From contig CM038703.1 of the NCBI GenBank assembly GCA_021613375.1, positions 21,440,194 to 21,504,193 of the forward strand: a stretch of 64,000 nucleotides of DNA. Direction: 5' to 3'. The notes beneath the pieces are model-generated. The model ran no database searches and was not told the DNA's origin. It saw nothing but the letters and a program-made list of their open reading frames with translations. Made by a program: the position numbers and the translations under genes. The stretch is from Megaleporinus macrocephalus (Eukaryota > Chordata > Actinopteri > Characiformes > Anostomidae). Shown here piece after piece: positions 35,201 to 46,967 of this stretch. Each line of letters starts with the position of its first letter. Positions within the stretch are counted from its first letter, which is position 1.

Positions 35201-35412
35201 CTCCACAAAAGACTGCCCTTCATTTGATTAAATTCCTGTCAGACCAATAAGTTATTCATTTTCCAGTGTTAAAAAAAAGAAAAAAAGGAAGCATATTGAA
35301 TAGGAAATCACACAGTATCAGCATTTAGTGTATCCAACACTTTAATACAGCTTCCGTTTTTTTACGTTTTTTTTCTTTTTCCACTTTTTTTTTAAAGAAA
35401 TCTGCAGGGATA
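32242..35412. other. Long stretch without recognisable genes
   Basis: AT-rich sequence, with short A/T runs at 35267-35400. Short frames such as 32954-33139 (minus) and 34364-34585 (minus) have no known motif. 33330-33560 is somewhat more complex and could be regulatory, but nothing specific is seen. Confidence 0.35.
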
Positions 35413-35880
35413 TTAAAGTTCAGTCTTAGAAGTTTCCAAATATTCGTAAAGACATTCATTCATTCTGAGGTTTGGGCTCTGGGACTGTCCGTCCATTGGT
35501 CTGAGTACACCAACAGCTTCTTTTTTTGACTCCTTTCTCAGTAACAACTTCTTGACAGCTACACATCCTTTCAGTCCCATAGTGTTGAGTTGACATCTTA
35601 CAGTGGAAGGATGAACAAGGACATCTGTGGATTTTTTCAAATTGGAGGCAAGAGTGGAGATTGATTTTCTCCTCTCTCTCAAAGATGAAAGTGTTTATCT
35701 GATGATGACGGTTTTAGTGACCTACCAGGTCTTGCACAGTTGATGCACATTTCTCTTTCAACTGTTTTTTTTAACTCCTGTTTTTTTTTTTTTGGAAAAT
35801 ACTTTTTTCACTTGTTTTTGTTAAACTTTTTCCTTCCTTATCCAAGTGGACTATCTTATTTCTGATCTTCTCAAGAATAT
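35413..35880 (-). pseudogene. Tc1-like transposase N-terminal fragment (fourth lineage), minus strand
   Basis: Reading the minus strand from 35880: EKIRNKIVHLDKEGKSLTKT (first helix region of the Tc1 DNA-binding domain), then NCARPGRS...PSSSDKHFHL (the GRP-containing linker), then MRERRKSISTLASNLKKSTD and VLVHPSTVRCQLNTMGLKGC followed by VAVKKLLLRKESKK (second helix-turn-helix and the linker KKPLL of relatives). The last two blocks lie in an 89-codon open frame ending at 35413; the upstream blocks require frame changes. Only the DNA-binding half survives and the catalytic domain is absent. The same lineage occurs at 61490-61915. Confidence 0.8.
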
Positions 35881-36053
35881 CTTCAAAAAATGAGTAACTG
35901 GTACTGAATAGCTGACTTGACTGACAAGTGGTCTGTTTTGCACAGTGCTGCGGACATGTACATCACTATTTCAAGACATAATGATATAAAATACTTATGG
36001 ACTGCCATAAAATATATGTCTACGTATTTGTTATGTGTGTAGGTGCATGATTC
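35881..36053. other. No recognisable feature
   Basis: Short spacer between the Tc1 fragment and a T repeat. Confidence 0.3.
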
Positions 36054-36600
36054 AATAATACACCAATCAGCCATAACATTAAAACCACTACGCACATTGT
36101 CTATTTTATCCGCTCCACTTACCATATAGGAGCACTGTGTAAACTGTGTTACATCTGATTCACTGCATACATTGTTTATCTCCTTTCATTCTGTTATTTA
36201 ATTGTCATGACCCCTACAGGACCACCACAGCATAGATACTTTTAAGGAAGGAGATCATTCTCAGCACTGCAGCGACACGGTGACATGGTGGTGGTATGTT
36301 AGTGTGTGTTGCACTGGTATGAGTTGATCAGACACAACAGTGCTGCTGGAGTTTTTGAACACTTCAGTGTTACTGCTGGTCTGAGAATAGTCCACCAACC
36401 AGCAACATCCAGCCAACAGTGCCCTGTGGACAAAAACCTATAGCAGCACTGCTGTATCTGATCCACTTGTCCACTTGACCACCATGTCATTGTCACTGCA
36501 GTGCTGAGAATAACCCACCACCCAAATAATATCTGCTTTGTGGTGAGACTGACCTCACATCTATGGTTCAAAGAAAAAAAATCTGATTTGATCACCCTCA
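36054..36600 (+). repeat. Dispersed repeat family T, copy 2 (most complete)
   Basis: Begins ACACCAATCAGCCATAACAT with TAAAACCACT, continues TTATCCGCTCCACTTACCAT, GACCCCTACAGGACCACCAC, ATCATTCTCAGCACTGCAGC, TGGTGGTGGTATGTTAGTGT and GTGCTGCTGGAGTTTTTGAA. It then includes a second, inverted half (CATGTCATTGTCACTGCAGT then GCTGAGAATAACCCACCACC). The partial inverted symmetry suggests a foldback or composite DNA element. No coding capacity. Confidence 0.8.
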
Positions 36601-37482
<882 letters not shown>

Positions 37483-37699
37483 ATATGATCAAACAATACT
37501 ATAACTAAAAAATGCTATAACTAAACATATGAAAAAGAAAACACTACACACATTAACCTTGTATTGTTACTCTGATGTAACCATTAGCATACATGCATAC
37601 AGCATAGAGCCACCTCTGAGGAGAGGAATTATGGCCACCTACCCATAGCACGATACATTACATGAAATTGATCAATAGAAACCATCAATAGAAAATACT

Positions 37700-38200
37700 T
37701 AACTTTAGGTTTGCAATCCAGAGTGACTTGTGGGTCTCAGCACAATCCCTTATGGCACAGGACAGTTTTGTGCGGGACCAATAAATTATGTACATGTAGA
37801 AAAATAAACCAGGTTTAGTTTTACGTGGACTGTTTGTAATGTCTGCACAACATGAAAAGAAATATATACCACTGAATGCATCAGTGCATTCAATAGTCAG
37901 ACTCCCTTGGTGAAGAAGCTGTTGCAGAGTCTGCAGGTGGCTGAACGTCGGCTCTGAAACCTTCTGCCAGGTGGCAGGAGGGTAAAGAGTCAATAAAAGG
38001 GGTGGGAGAAGTTGTACAGAATGTTGGTTGCCTTCTTGGTATAGCACTTGTGGTAGGAGCTGTCAATGGTGAGTGAGGAGGCAGGATCTTCTCAGCTGAC
38101 CTCACAATCTGCTGTAGGGTCCTGTGGTTTGAGATTGTGCAGTTCCTACAGTGAAACAGCTGGTCAGAAAGCTCTTTACTGTCCTTCTGTAAAAGCAAGT
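37700..38200 (-). pseudogene. Non-LTR retrotransposon 3' ORF end, minus strand
   Basis: On the minus strand from about 38198: LLQKDSKELSDQLFHC, CRNCTISNHRTLQQIVRSAE (compare HHRTLQRIVRSAEKI in fish LINEs), then after a frame change CYTKKATNIL and FTLLPPGRRF, and finally RADVQPPADSATASSPRESDY in a shifted frame, whose DNA matches the SFFPQA coding end of relatives. The order R.LQ.IVRSAEKI, RC.KKA.NI, LLPSGRR, SFFPQAV is the known C-terminus of a teleost LINE with Rex/L2-like sequence. About 0.2 kb of likely 3' UTR follows toward 37700. It is a different LINE from the one at 26564. Confidence 0.75.
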
Positions 38201-38865
38201 GAGACTAAAAAAAGGGGGTAGGTTTTCTCTCTGCCTCTTTTACAGAAAGTGGAGTCACTGCTGAGTTTTCTTGGATAAGCATGTGGTGTTGAGGGTTCAG
38301 GTGAGATATTTGATGCTGTGCACGCCAAGGAATATACTAATAATCTAACCCCCCCAACAATCTAACCCATCCAAGACTAAGCCTTATCCATGTATTTTGT
38401 GGCATTGACTCTTCCTTGATCCTTATTTTGTCGACAGCAGCACATGGCAAAAGCAAGAAATATCTGCGGACATTTTCTTAGATCTGTTGTGCACAAACTA
38501 ATGATGCAACAACACACAGTTGGTCTAAAAACAGCCGAGTGGGAAATTGTCCAATTACACAGTTCACCCAATAAAGTCATACATATCCTCAAATCAAAGC
38601 TTACAGAATGTGATTTCATTTGCACTGTGCTACTATACAGAGTCCAAATGGCAAGTTAATGTGGCCACAGAGCTGCCTTAAATTTTCTGTCCATGCAGGT
38701 GAAGTAGGCATAATTTATTATCTGCTGTCCTGTAGAATTGTTGTTATTAAACATGAAGTGTTTATTGCAATACTGCAAACTAATTTGTAACTAATTCAAA
38801 AGTTGCTGTTAAAGGAAAAATATGATGCTATTACAGCATGCGGGAGGCAGTTCTTTTGGAGAAAT
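38201..38865. other. No gene seen
   Basis: Unique-looking sequence; the frames at 38377-38659 on both strands have no recognisable motif. Confidence 0.35.
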
Positions 38866-39480
38866 CCCTTTACCAAGCACCTTATTAGGAACACCTGCAC
38901 ACAAGGACATAGATTCGCTCTTGACATGGGTGGGGACCTAGGAATTGTCAACAAAACCAAACTAACAATCCCAGAAAAAAAGAAATTCTTAATGTCTTAA
39001 TTAAACCACAAGACAGGCTCGTTTCAAATCAATAAACAGTGAGTTTACATCTAAAGACTTATCAACATTACTTCAGCCATAGTGCAACTGACATTTCTAA
39101 TACATTAGCATTAATAAAAGCAGGAACACTGCTTGTTCTTCATAACTACAGACGAGTATAGCCTGCTGTATGCTGTGCTCCTGAGCCTAGCACTGCCGTT
39201 AACGTTTTTATGGTGGACTCGTTTCATTAGTGAACTAGACTTACATGTTTCTTTGAAAAATAACATTTTGCTGCCATCCTGAGTCGCTTTTCACACCCAT
39301 GTGTCACCCATGTTGCACCTTAAGTCTTGCACAGTAAGTCTCATATGACTGGAAAGTTATCCTTCCAGTCTTAGCGCTGCCAACAACCAAACGCAGCTAC
39401 AGAGTCTCACGTGACAGTGATGTGACAGTGAGCGTAAGGCCAGTGATTTTGACCATGGCATGACTGCTGCTGACATTATT
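38866..39480 (+). mobile_element. Possible heavily decayed Tc1-like element (low confidence)
   Basis: ACCAAGCACCTTATTAGGAA with CACCTG near 38872 resembles the terminus of a Tc1 family. AGTGATTTTGACCATGGCAT with GA near 39440 resembles the start of its transposase (SDFDRGMIVG). Nothing in between can be read, so this may be two coincidental matches. Confidence 0.35.
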
Positions 39481-40989
39481 TGGAAAAGGAAGGCCCTACT
39501 TAGTATTACTGTAATGTTACTAATAACGCATACTGGCTTGCACTATAGCAGTAACTTTATTAAAAAATAGAATGAGAACCTTCCTTAAAGGTGATCAGCA
39601 GGTTCTCAACAGTACGCATAGCCAGTACTAATAGTGCAATAGTCAAAAATGAATGACATTACTGGGGTGTTGGTGCTGGAGCCTATCCCACACTCATTGG
39701 GTAGATGCATATATAAAGCCTAAGTAGACTGATAGCCAGTTATGTATCGCAATCTGCTCAGTGGTCCTCATATATGTACATGTGTCTTGTACTTAATGCA
39801 TTTTATGACATGAATTTACATATACCTTATAAACTGAAAATCATAAAAATGTAGTTTATAGTCAAATTTGCAAAATCTGTTCAGCAAAAGTGGGACAATC
39901 CACCGAAATTATTTTTTCTTAGGTCATGGGGTAGATGCCTCTTCTGCTGTGAACAAAAGCAGGTGATGTAACGTATATTAAGGGAAGGATAATGTTGCCA
40001 ACCAGTAACAGCGAAGAACTGTAATGTAAGTTTGAGCAAAAGTAAAAAAAATAAAACAAAAAAAATACACTTGTCTCTTATCTCTCTTGCAGAGTTTCCA
40101 GTGTTTACTGCCAAGCTCATCTTTTATTTAGGGAACCAGATGATCTATTCAACATGGCATAGTCTATTTTCTGTCCGAAACAGGTGTCGAGACATTTCTC
40201 AACAGATTTTTACAGTGAGAAGTGAGTCACCTACAAAGCAAAATGCACCAAAATAGTCTACTGTGACACAAAACTGCATATCTAGGTCACATATGGCGAA
40301 GCAGAGAATGCTGGTAATGTGACTTCTTGATATGGATTCGATGTGGATGCATTTTAAAACACTTTAAGTGCTCAAATGCTAGGCTTTGGAGGACTCTTTC
40401 AAAGTGCAGTGTCACATTTTCATATCTACTGAGCACTAAGTTGCTGCCCACTGCTCATTTAATGTCATTAATGTGGGTGGCCAAATGGCACCCAAATAGG
40501 TTAAGTATGTACATTTTTTGATCAAAGTAGAAGCTCATAGACGGGACCCGGACTTCAATTCCAATCCTTGCGTCATTTTCAGTAGTACTGTTAACACAAT
40601 TCACTTCACTAATGCTCTCAGTATTAATGGCTTGTTTTAGAAACAGTGATTAGAGAAAGGGAAACATGAATAGGACTATCACAATTATTACATAATCACC
40701 TGATCGCAATAGTTTGATCTTAGAAATTTTTTTTTTAACTGGCAGATTATTTCCCTCAGTTTTTAACTTTCACAGTTATATACATTTTATATACATTTAC
40801 CTCACCACAAACACAAAATGACTTGGATGCATTCACGTCAGTCGGTTCGGGACAAATGCATGTCAGTAAAAGCAAGCAGGAAATGCATTTATTTGAGCTT
40901 CAACTGCTTCTGTGGTCAGAAAAAAATCTACTTTTTAGACTGTGAGGTGTATGCCAGCACTTTTCCTACACGTTTCAAGAAACTTTCAA
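39481..40989. other. No gene seen
   Basis: AT-rich sequence. GTGCTGGAGCCTATCCCACA near 39672 looks like a minus-strand fragment of the SINE/LINE tail, too short to call. A good acceptor-like tract ends at 40092 with a 74-codon frame running past it (to 40256), but no convincing donor or homology follows. Confidence 0.35.
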
Positions 40990-41340
40990 TGGGCAAGGCT
41001 AATCAGAGCTGAAATTGGCCTCCTGTTCGGCAGCTTCATAAATGCTACAGCTTGTACAAGTGCCAGAGTGTAACTGTGGTAGCAGGTAAGGGGGAACTGA
41101 AAATTTTCAAAACAAGTTGGTGAATAGGAAACCAGCTTAAGCATCTTTAAGAAGGTCATGGATAACTTAAACTCCAAGATGTTAGTTTGTTCTGTACATT
41201 TTACTTTGGAGAGTTTTTTTTTTTATTATTTTGGACAATATTAAGACTTCACGCAGCATTTAACATGGAAGAGACTGGAAAAGAATATTTTCTCCTTTAT
41301 TAGCATCAGGCAATGCTAACAACCTGTAGACTAAGTATTC
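40990..41340. repeat. Dispersed repeat R1, copy 3 (partial)
   Basis: AATGCTACAGCTTGTACAAG (compare 4508), GTAACTGTGGTAGCAG, GGAAGAGACTGGAAAAG (compare 4646), TTTATTAGCATCA and AACCTGTAGACTAAGTA (compare AACCTGTAAGTCGCAG at 4710). The order matches 4500-4730. More diverged than copies 1 and 2. Confidence 0.45.
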
Positions 41341-41439
41341 TGAAACTATTGCTTATTTGGCGACAAGAAGGCTCACATATCATTTTTGTTGAGTACGTTT
41401 AAAACTTTGCTGGCATAGTCTTAGTGCTCAATAACAAAT

Positions 41440-41700
41440 CTGTTCATATCACCCCCATCCCTCAGAACACATCCCGTATAAAATCCTGCTGTTGACATTT
41501 AAAGCTTTGCACGTCCTTGCACCTATTTATCTGTCTGCTCTTTTACATTCTTATGTCCCATCGCGCAAGCTAAGGTTCTCTGATTGTAGTCCTCTGGCTG
41601 TTCCAGTGCGTATCTGATATGTGGTACGCGACACAGTCTGAGCAGCCTGACTTTTGCTCAATTCAGCGTAACATTCATGATAATTTTACACTACTGAGAA
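41440..41700 (+). pseudogene. LINE reverse transcriptase C-terminal fragment (third type)
   Basis: DNA and decayed translation follow the conserved fish LINE C-terminus: HITPI..., then RIKS, TFKALH (41497-41520, TTTAAAGCTTTGCACGTC), LAPIYLSALLHSYVPSR-like sequence (41517-41570) and LRFSDCSPLAVPVR (41573-41610). In relatives this is RI.FKIL.L.FKALHG.AP.YL..LL....P.R.LRSS....L.VP. Several single-base changes break the frame. It is distinct from the LINEs at 26564 and 37700. Confidence 0.65.
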
Positions 41701-41812
41701 GGAAAGATGAAGTGAGGGAGGATTCAGTTGGCGGTACTGTCACCCTGCTGACAAGAAAAACATGATGCATGATGCTGGTCTTGTTAACTAGTGTTATTTG
41801 TAATTTTAACAT

Positions 41813-42033
41813 GTTGTTGTATCTCCAAACTTGCAAATTTACAGGAGAGACTAAAAACTAACTTTAATTTCAATGGAAGTCAATGGAACCAGAATTTTTT
41901 CCAAGCTATTTTGGAGCACTTCTATTGGACCATTCTTCCTGAAATTTTCAAACAATGTAAGCGACCATTGGCCTGTAGAAAACTCAAAATCAGCAAAAAT
42001 GGAGATACATGTTTTCCATTAGACAGCGACGAT
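41813..42033 (+). mobile_element. MITE-like repeat family M, copy 4
   Basis: Left end TTGTTGTATCTCCAAACTTG, interior TCAATGGAAGTCAATGGAAC, CCAAGCTATTTTGGAGCACT, TCTATTGGACCATTCTTCC, AACAATGTAAGCGACCATTG and AAACTCAAAATCAGC, right end GGAGATACATGTTTTCCATT then AGACAGCGACGA. Same orientation as copies 2 and 3. Confidence 0.8.
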
Positions 42034-42044
42034 ATGCTATTTAT

Positions 42045-42930
42045 TGCAGTTTTTTGCTAGTTTGTGTTGGTGACCAGCTCATGCTGGTTTTTGCTGGTTA
42101 CTAGCATTTGCTGTATTTTGAACATGTTTTTGCTGATCACCAGCACATGCTGGTTTCTGCTGGTTTGCGCTGATGTACCAGCACATTTTTTTGACTAGTT
42201 TTGTCCAAAACACAGCAAACACTGACCAAGAGCAAAACCCAGCAAGGCTTAAATATATGATTGTTCATTAAAGAGGAGTAATAATAAAACAGTTCCTGAC
42301 TGATTCGAACACATACGGAACACATCAGTACTCTTTTTCTATTCATCTCCAAATGCAGAACCCAGACACTGTAACCACAATCACTCAATACTTCAGTGAC
42401 CTTCCTTTTTTGTTTTGCTAACATCCATCATTTTGCAGTAACATCCAACAACGTCCAGCCCTCCTCACTCTGGCTTCCTCCTTTTCCAAATTCTAATGCT
42501 GAAGCAGAATCAAACAAGAAAAAAACAAATTAGTAAAAAACATTTAAGCAGTAAACACATAACTTACATGTATGAGTTACAGTTAGATAAGCCAGAGATA
42601 AAGGAAACATATATTTATGAATGTTAGGCTTGAGTCGAACTGTTACTAAAAGCCAATAAATACACCTGGCAGCCATCTAACCATAAGCTTCAGTGAAAAA
42701 GTTAATCCATCAAAGACCAAGCTGATCAACTTACTTTGCCAGTAAAGACCATGTTGGTCAACAGATAAGCCAGCAAAAACTATTGTGGTCAACTAGCTTT
42801 ACCAGCAAGTCTTCACTGGTCAACCAGCACTATCATGCTGGTTGAGTAGCCACACCAGAACTAGGCCTTTACTAGTCAGCCTAAACCAGCATGGACCAGC
42901 ATGGATACCATGCTGGTCTATAATGATTTT
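42045..42930. repeat. CCAGCA/TGCTGG-rich foldback region
   Basis: The left part (42055-42190) is packed with TGCTGGTTT units (CATGCTGGTTTTTGCTGG and others). The right part (42720-42925) is packed with the complementary ACCAGCA units (AACCAGCATGGACCAGCATG). The two arms are about 0.55 kb apart and could pair imperfectly. Similar CCAGCA-rich repeats are widespread in fish. The interior contains short frames only, with no recognised transposase. Confidence 0.65.
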
Positions 42931-43004
42931 TATTTTAAACATTTGGGGTTTGAAGAGATTTTGAAAGAAATGGCCAAGCCTGGTCCTAGGAGAACAATGC
43001 TGCA

Positions 43005-43211
43005 GTGTCTGAAAGTCTGAAAGAAAAGTTTAAAGAAACCAAGGATGTGAACCAACGCTGTGGCCGTGTTCTGGGTGATAAGCCAAGCTATCAGCCACTG
43101 GGGCCTCAGCCGTTTGATCGCTCCTGTGAAACTGCTGAAGATGAAACTGAAACTTCTGGGAGGGGACCTGCATCCGTTGGCAGTCTTATTCTGGATGAGC
43201 GCGCCACATGA
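43005..43211 (+). other. Unrecognised 68-codon open frame
   Basis: Reads MSESLKEKFKETKDVNQRCG then RVLGDKPSYQPLGPQPFDRS and continues Glu/Thr-rich to LILDERAT. The stretch is hydrophilic and balanced in composition, unlike most chance frames here, and a second frame (about 60 codons, hydrophobic) overlaps it. It could be an exon or a processed-gene fragment. No splice signal or homology can be defended. It lies on the opposite strand from the exon candidate at 43930. Confidence 0.2.
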
Positions 43212-43929
43212 AGTATTGTTCTTTTGTACATGAGTTTTAAAGACATTTTCAACAGCTTAACAAAAATTCAGTGAAAATAATGGAAGTGACTTTTACACAC
43301 TGTGTGCTAAAAAAACCCTTTTTGGATGTGCTGAGAAAACCTGTCTAATCAATGAAAACATGTGAACTGTGCTACGATAACACATTTAATACAAGTATCT
43401 GTTTACTGAACTATAATAAGCCATCTAAGAGGAGTTAGTCATTCCAAAATTTCATTCATGGGTTCTTTAACAGCTGCATACAATAAACAATAAAGACAGA
43501 TAACAGACTTTTAATATGAATAAATAAAACCATTTATTTTATGATAATTACTGAGTAATATACAGCAAATGTAAAATGTGTAAACTCCTGTGTGTAATCA
43601 GGTACAGTATTCTCTGTCCCACTAAAGTGAGAAAAGAAGGAATCTGTGAAAGAATATAGGAGAACAGTGTGTGTTGTGACTGGCTGTTTAAATCTGCTGC
43701 TCACACACTTTCATAGCATGGCTAATTAGCACCATTCTAACTTGGCAAAAGACGAAGACACATGCTGAGAGAATAGACTTCACATATCACAAAGTCTGTT
43801 TACCTAAATATGCTCACATTCAGCTGTTTGTAATTATAATATAGATAACTGCAGTGTGATGATGTCAGGACCCTCCAGAACCCCTACAGACAATACAGAC
43901 ATTATAAAGACAATGCACTCAATACCTAC
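43212..43929. other. No gene seen
   Basis: AT-rich non-coding sequence downstream (on the minus strand) of the exon candidate. Confidence 0.35.
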
Positions 43930-44024
43930 CTGCTTCCTGTAGTAATGGTGGGGCGCGAGCCATCCAGACACTTAAGGTCTAGAAAGAGACCCAGGAATGT
44001 CCTGGGCATGGAGGGCCGGGGTAT
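43930..44024 (-). CDS. Candidate internal exon, product unknown
   Basis: On the minus strand a pyrimidine tract TTGTTTCTGTTTCTTCTTC followed by ACACAG ends at 44025. The 95-bp segment then reads ATACCCCGGCCCTCCATG... to ...ACAGGAAGCAG and is followed by GTAGGTATTG at 43929. It is visibly GC-richer than its flanks. Only one of its three frames is open throughout (31 codons): IPRPSMPRTFLGLFLDLKCL then DGSRPTITTGS. I recognise no family. 95 bp is not a multiple of three, so skipping it would shift frame. It could equally be a non-coding RNA exon. The only other exon-like segment on this strand is at 56614-56984, and nothing links the two. Confidence 0.35.
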
Positions 44025-45119
44025 CTGTGTGAAGAAGAAACAGAAACAATGTTAAGATCATCAAACATTGTATTTATGTACATATTATTAAAACATCTAC
44101 AAATTAATGTGTGCTTGTATAAATGTTAGTGAATGTAATTATTGCATATATTGATTTCGATACTTTGGTTGAGCACCTGCCAGTACAACTATTTACTGAT
44201 TGGTCCAGTCCAGGGAGGACTAAACAGATAAAACAGCAGGTGAGCACATTGTTGGGGAGAACACTGGCAGAGTCTGCGCTTGAGAGACTGCTTATTGCTA
44301 AGGCAATTGGGTTGTAGTAGGTGGTATATAATCCACTACATCCAGTATATAATCCAGGTGGTATATAATCCACTACCAGTGTAAAAATGTTTATATTGTT
44401 TTATGTAAATTGTATATATCGTTTTGTTTCTGTTTTCTATCAGTCTTGCTTTTGTGTTTTGGTGTGTTTGATGTCGGTGTACTTGCAATGAACGTGTTGA
44501 AAAAGGGAAATTTACCTGCCTTTTGATCCTCGTTTAATACCTCATCGCCACCTTTCTCAGGTAACCTCCTGACCACTGACCCCAATGTTATCACATGCAG
44601 TTTAACATCTGATTGGTTGAGCCACATTCACCAAGAATGTAATACACTCAATAAGCATGCAAGGTGTGAAATACAGGGCCCTGTCAGTTAACTGCTTGTG
44701 TCCCCTGAAGGTCTCATACATATGTTGTAACATGCATCCTTCACTGCCTAATCTATGCCATAATAGATAACAAAAGCACATGCTGCCTTCGAAAGCATCA
44801 GCTTCTGACAGCAGCCTTCAGTTTCAGACACAGCCATTGTCTCATTTTACTCTCACATTATTCACAAGTTGATCAGATGAAGTTCATCTTACAGGCATCC
44901 AGCTAACAAACTATTACCATTAACAAGAGCTTTCTAGAAAACGACCTTGGTACAGCAGAGGTAAACAGCCAAAGAAACACTGAGCACATTTATTTTGCCT
45001 TTCCCTTTCTGGAGTTTTGCCACAGACGTCTGGTTTTCCTGCTTTTAGGAAAAGTTTTGTTGTAGGACTGTGCTGTATGAACCAAAGAAAATCAGACAGA
45101 CAGGCTGAGGTTTGAATTT
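44025..45119. other. No gene seen
   Basis: AT-rich sequence. GGTGGTATATAATCCACTAC occurs at about 44320 and 44355, with a partial GTATATAATCCA unit between: a small local tandem repeat with an internal palindrome (GTAGT...ACTAC). Confidence 0.4.
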
Positions 45120-45400
45120 CTCGTTCCACCTTAAATGGTGTAGCGGTTCTCTGATGCAGCACAATGTAAATGCCCTGTTTAAGGAGAAACGGAAACATTT
45201 GAACAGGAAGCTTGACAAGTAGACTGAGCTGGAAGAATGTAACTGCCGCACTATTTAAGGTGAAACAGAAATTTGAACAAGAGGTTGAATGTAACTGCTG
45301 CATCATTAAAAGTGGAAAGTGAAAATTTTAACAACTGGTTTTAAAGGTAGACTGAGACAGCAGAATTCAACTATTTAAGGTGGAATGGAAAAATAAGAAG
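45120..45400 (+). repeat. Degenerate tandem units carrying a TTTAAGGTGGAA motif
   Basis: Three units of about 55-70 bp: GGAAGAATGTAACTGCCGCA with CTATTTAAGGTGAAACAG, then GAATGTAACTGCTGCATCAT with TAAAAGTGGAAAGTG, then CAGCAGAATTCAACTATTTA with AGGTGGAATGGAAAA. GTAGACTGAG precedes units 1 and 3. An inverted TTCCACCTTAAATGGTGTAG lies at 45124. The segment at 30527 is a single unit of the same sequence. Confidence 0.6.
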
Positions 45401-45542
45401 CTGATGTCAGCTCTGTAGCAGACACAAAATGGTTAGCACACACTTGCAGGTTTTTATAAACTGTAGCTGGACATCCGTCAAAAATAAATTTCATCCACTC
45501 AAGTGCAACCCGAGACATTTGCAAAAAAACAAATAGTGCCCC

Positions 45543-45713
45543 TTCACAGAGGTTTACAGTTCTGAAACCGTAGGCGGAGATACTCAGATGGGGGGCGGTG
45601 TTATTCTAATGAGTCCCCTGTTGATGTGGGATGGGAAGCCAAATCTGAACAACTTGTTGAATCTCATGTTTTCTGATCTAGGCAGCCACCCACAAAAAAG
45701 CCACCCCCTGGGT
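45543..45713 (+). repeat. 171-bp direct repeat, copy A
   Basis: Starts TTCACAGAGG and ends CCACCCCCTGGGT. Inside: CCGTAGGCGGAG, ATGGGGGGCGGT, TCCCCTGTTGATGTGGGATG and TTTTCTGATCTAGGCAGCCA. It matches 47693-47863 at the same length with a small number of substitutions. A short plus-strand frame spans both copies, but I see no protein family. Confidence 0.9.
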
Positions 45714-46760
45714 CAGGGCTGGACTGGGACAGAAATTCGGCCCTGGCATTTTTGGCTTAGATCAGCCCGTCATAATTAGTGGAGCACAACCGACCAGTAA
45801 TTTATGTATGTGTTTCGTGATGGGATGTATTTTACTATTATCATATAATAATTATCCAATAATGACAGCATCATATTTTACAGTGAATCATTACTTTAGA
45901 AGCCTATCAAATAACCATTGTGTAAAGCAAATAAGTAAATTTACACATACTGTAGTTTGAGCTCTTTTGTCTACTCATATGTATTTTCTGAATTTCCCTG
46001 ATACAGCAGCTCAATTCTAATTCTTCAGGTTAGAAGGTGCTCCCTCCTTTAAAAAGCTGTAACATGCACTTGGATCAGGCTAAAAACAGACTTGGCTGCT
46101 TTGTGAACTCATGCAACACATCAGTATTTGATTTGTTTTACTCTTATTCAATGTGGGCATGCTAATAATACTTTTAAACACTTACTTTAGTAAAGCTTAA
46201 ATTACAAAGCTTTTACTTATCGTTTAGCAGTTTTACGATCTGTAATTTCACTTGTTTGAGTGTTTTTAAAACCTGTTGAACTGCAGCATAGAGGCTACAA
46301 ATTCAAACTACTATGCATCCTTTCATCACACCTTTAGCCTAAATATCTAAAATGTATAATGTAGCCTAAAATGGACACTTGCTGCTCCTCCAACACTTAT
46401 CAGCCGTGACCGTTTGCTATTTTAACGTTACCTTCATCCCCTCAAAGTCTCTGTGTTATCCTAACGTTACTACCTGCTAACGTACTACACTTTCCCGCTC
46501 AGTCTGTCCCTCAGGTTCTCTGTCCACAGCCTGTGTCTCTGGCTGCTCCTCTCTCTGCCCGCTGCTGCTGTGTTTACCAACAACCTGCTGTTGCTGGAGC
46601 ACTGCTGTCACAGAGGACGTGGAGGCTACAGCAGTGAACATGTCTGTGATCTTTGCACAGTTTGCAGCATCTACAGTGACACTCTTCAATCTCTTTTCAC
46701 GCAACCTCTCCGCACCCCCTTTCTGCCGCTTCGGTTTCTCCATGTTGCCACTCCTTTAAC
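45714..46760 (-). mobile_element. hAT-like DNA transposon fragment
   Basis: The left edge CAGGGCTGGACTGGGACAGA with AATTCGGCCCTGGCA at 45714 is a terminus I associate with a fish hAT family, and it abuts the end of direct-repeat copy A exactly. On the minus strand a transposase N-terminus begins at 46743. The rest of the transposase is missing, so the element is internally deleted. I could not find the opposite terminus, which should lie right of 46760. Confidence 0.5.
46477..46743 (-). pseudogene. hAT-type transposase N-terminal fragment
   Basis: An 88-codon minus-strand frame starts MEKPKRQKGGAERLREKRLK with SVTVDAANCAKITDMF. It resembles the basic start of fish hAT transposases annotated as zinc finger MYM-type-1-like (MKRK.GAEK.R.KK...L..DAAKC.KI..MF). 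After a Gln-rich and Ser-rich linker (VLQQQQVVGKHSSSGQREEQ) it ends at 46477 without any zinc finger, DDE or dimerisation block. Residue-level assignment is from recollection of that family, so confidence is moderate. Confidence 0.5.
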
Positions 46761-46910
46761 GCACGCTCGACACTGAAACTAGCCCCTTTAAACGATTGAA
46801 CCCTGGTGTCTTTTATCATATTTTACTATCACTATTTTATAAATGCAATATAAATTTATATAACCATCAAACGTTCACCACTCTCAGATGCATGTATGTT
46901 TTTACAAACA

Positions 46911-46913
<3 letters not shown>

Positions 46914-46965
<52 letters not shown>
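46914..46965. repeat. (TA)n microsatellite
   Basis: About 52 bp of TA. Confidence 0.95.

Positions 46966-46967
<2 letters not shown>

Noticed and set aside
39640..39760. Short minus-strand fragment resembling the SINE/LINE tail
   Set aside because: Only about 20 bp match convincingly.
40032..40256. Frame crossing a strong acceptor-like site at 40092
   Set aside because: No homology and no convincing donor; listed only as a remark in the gap entry.
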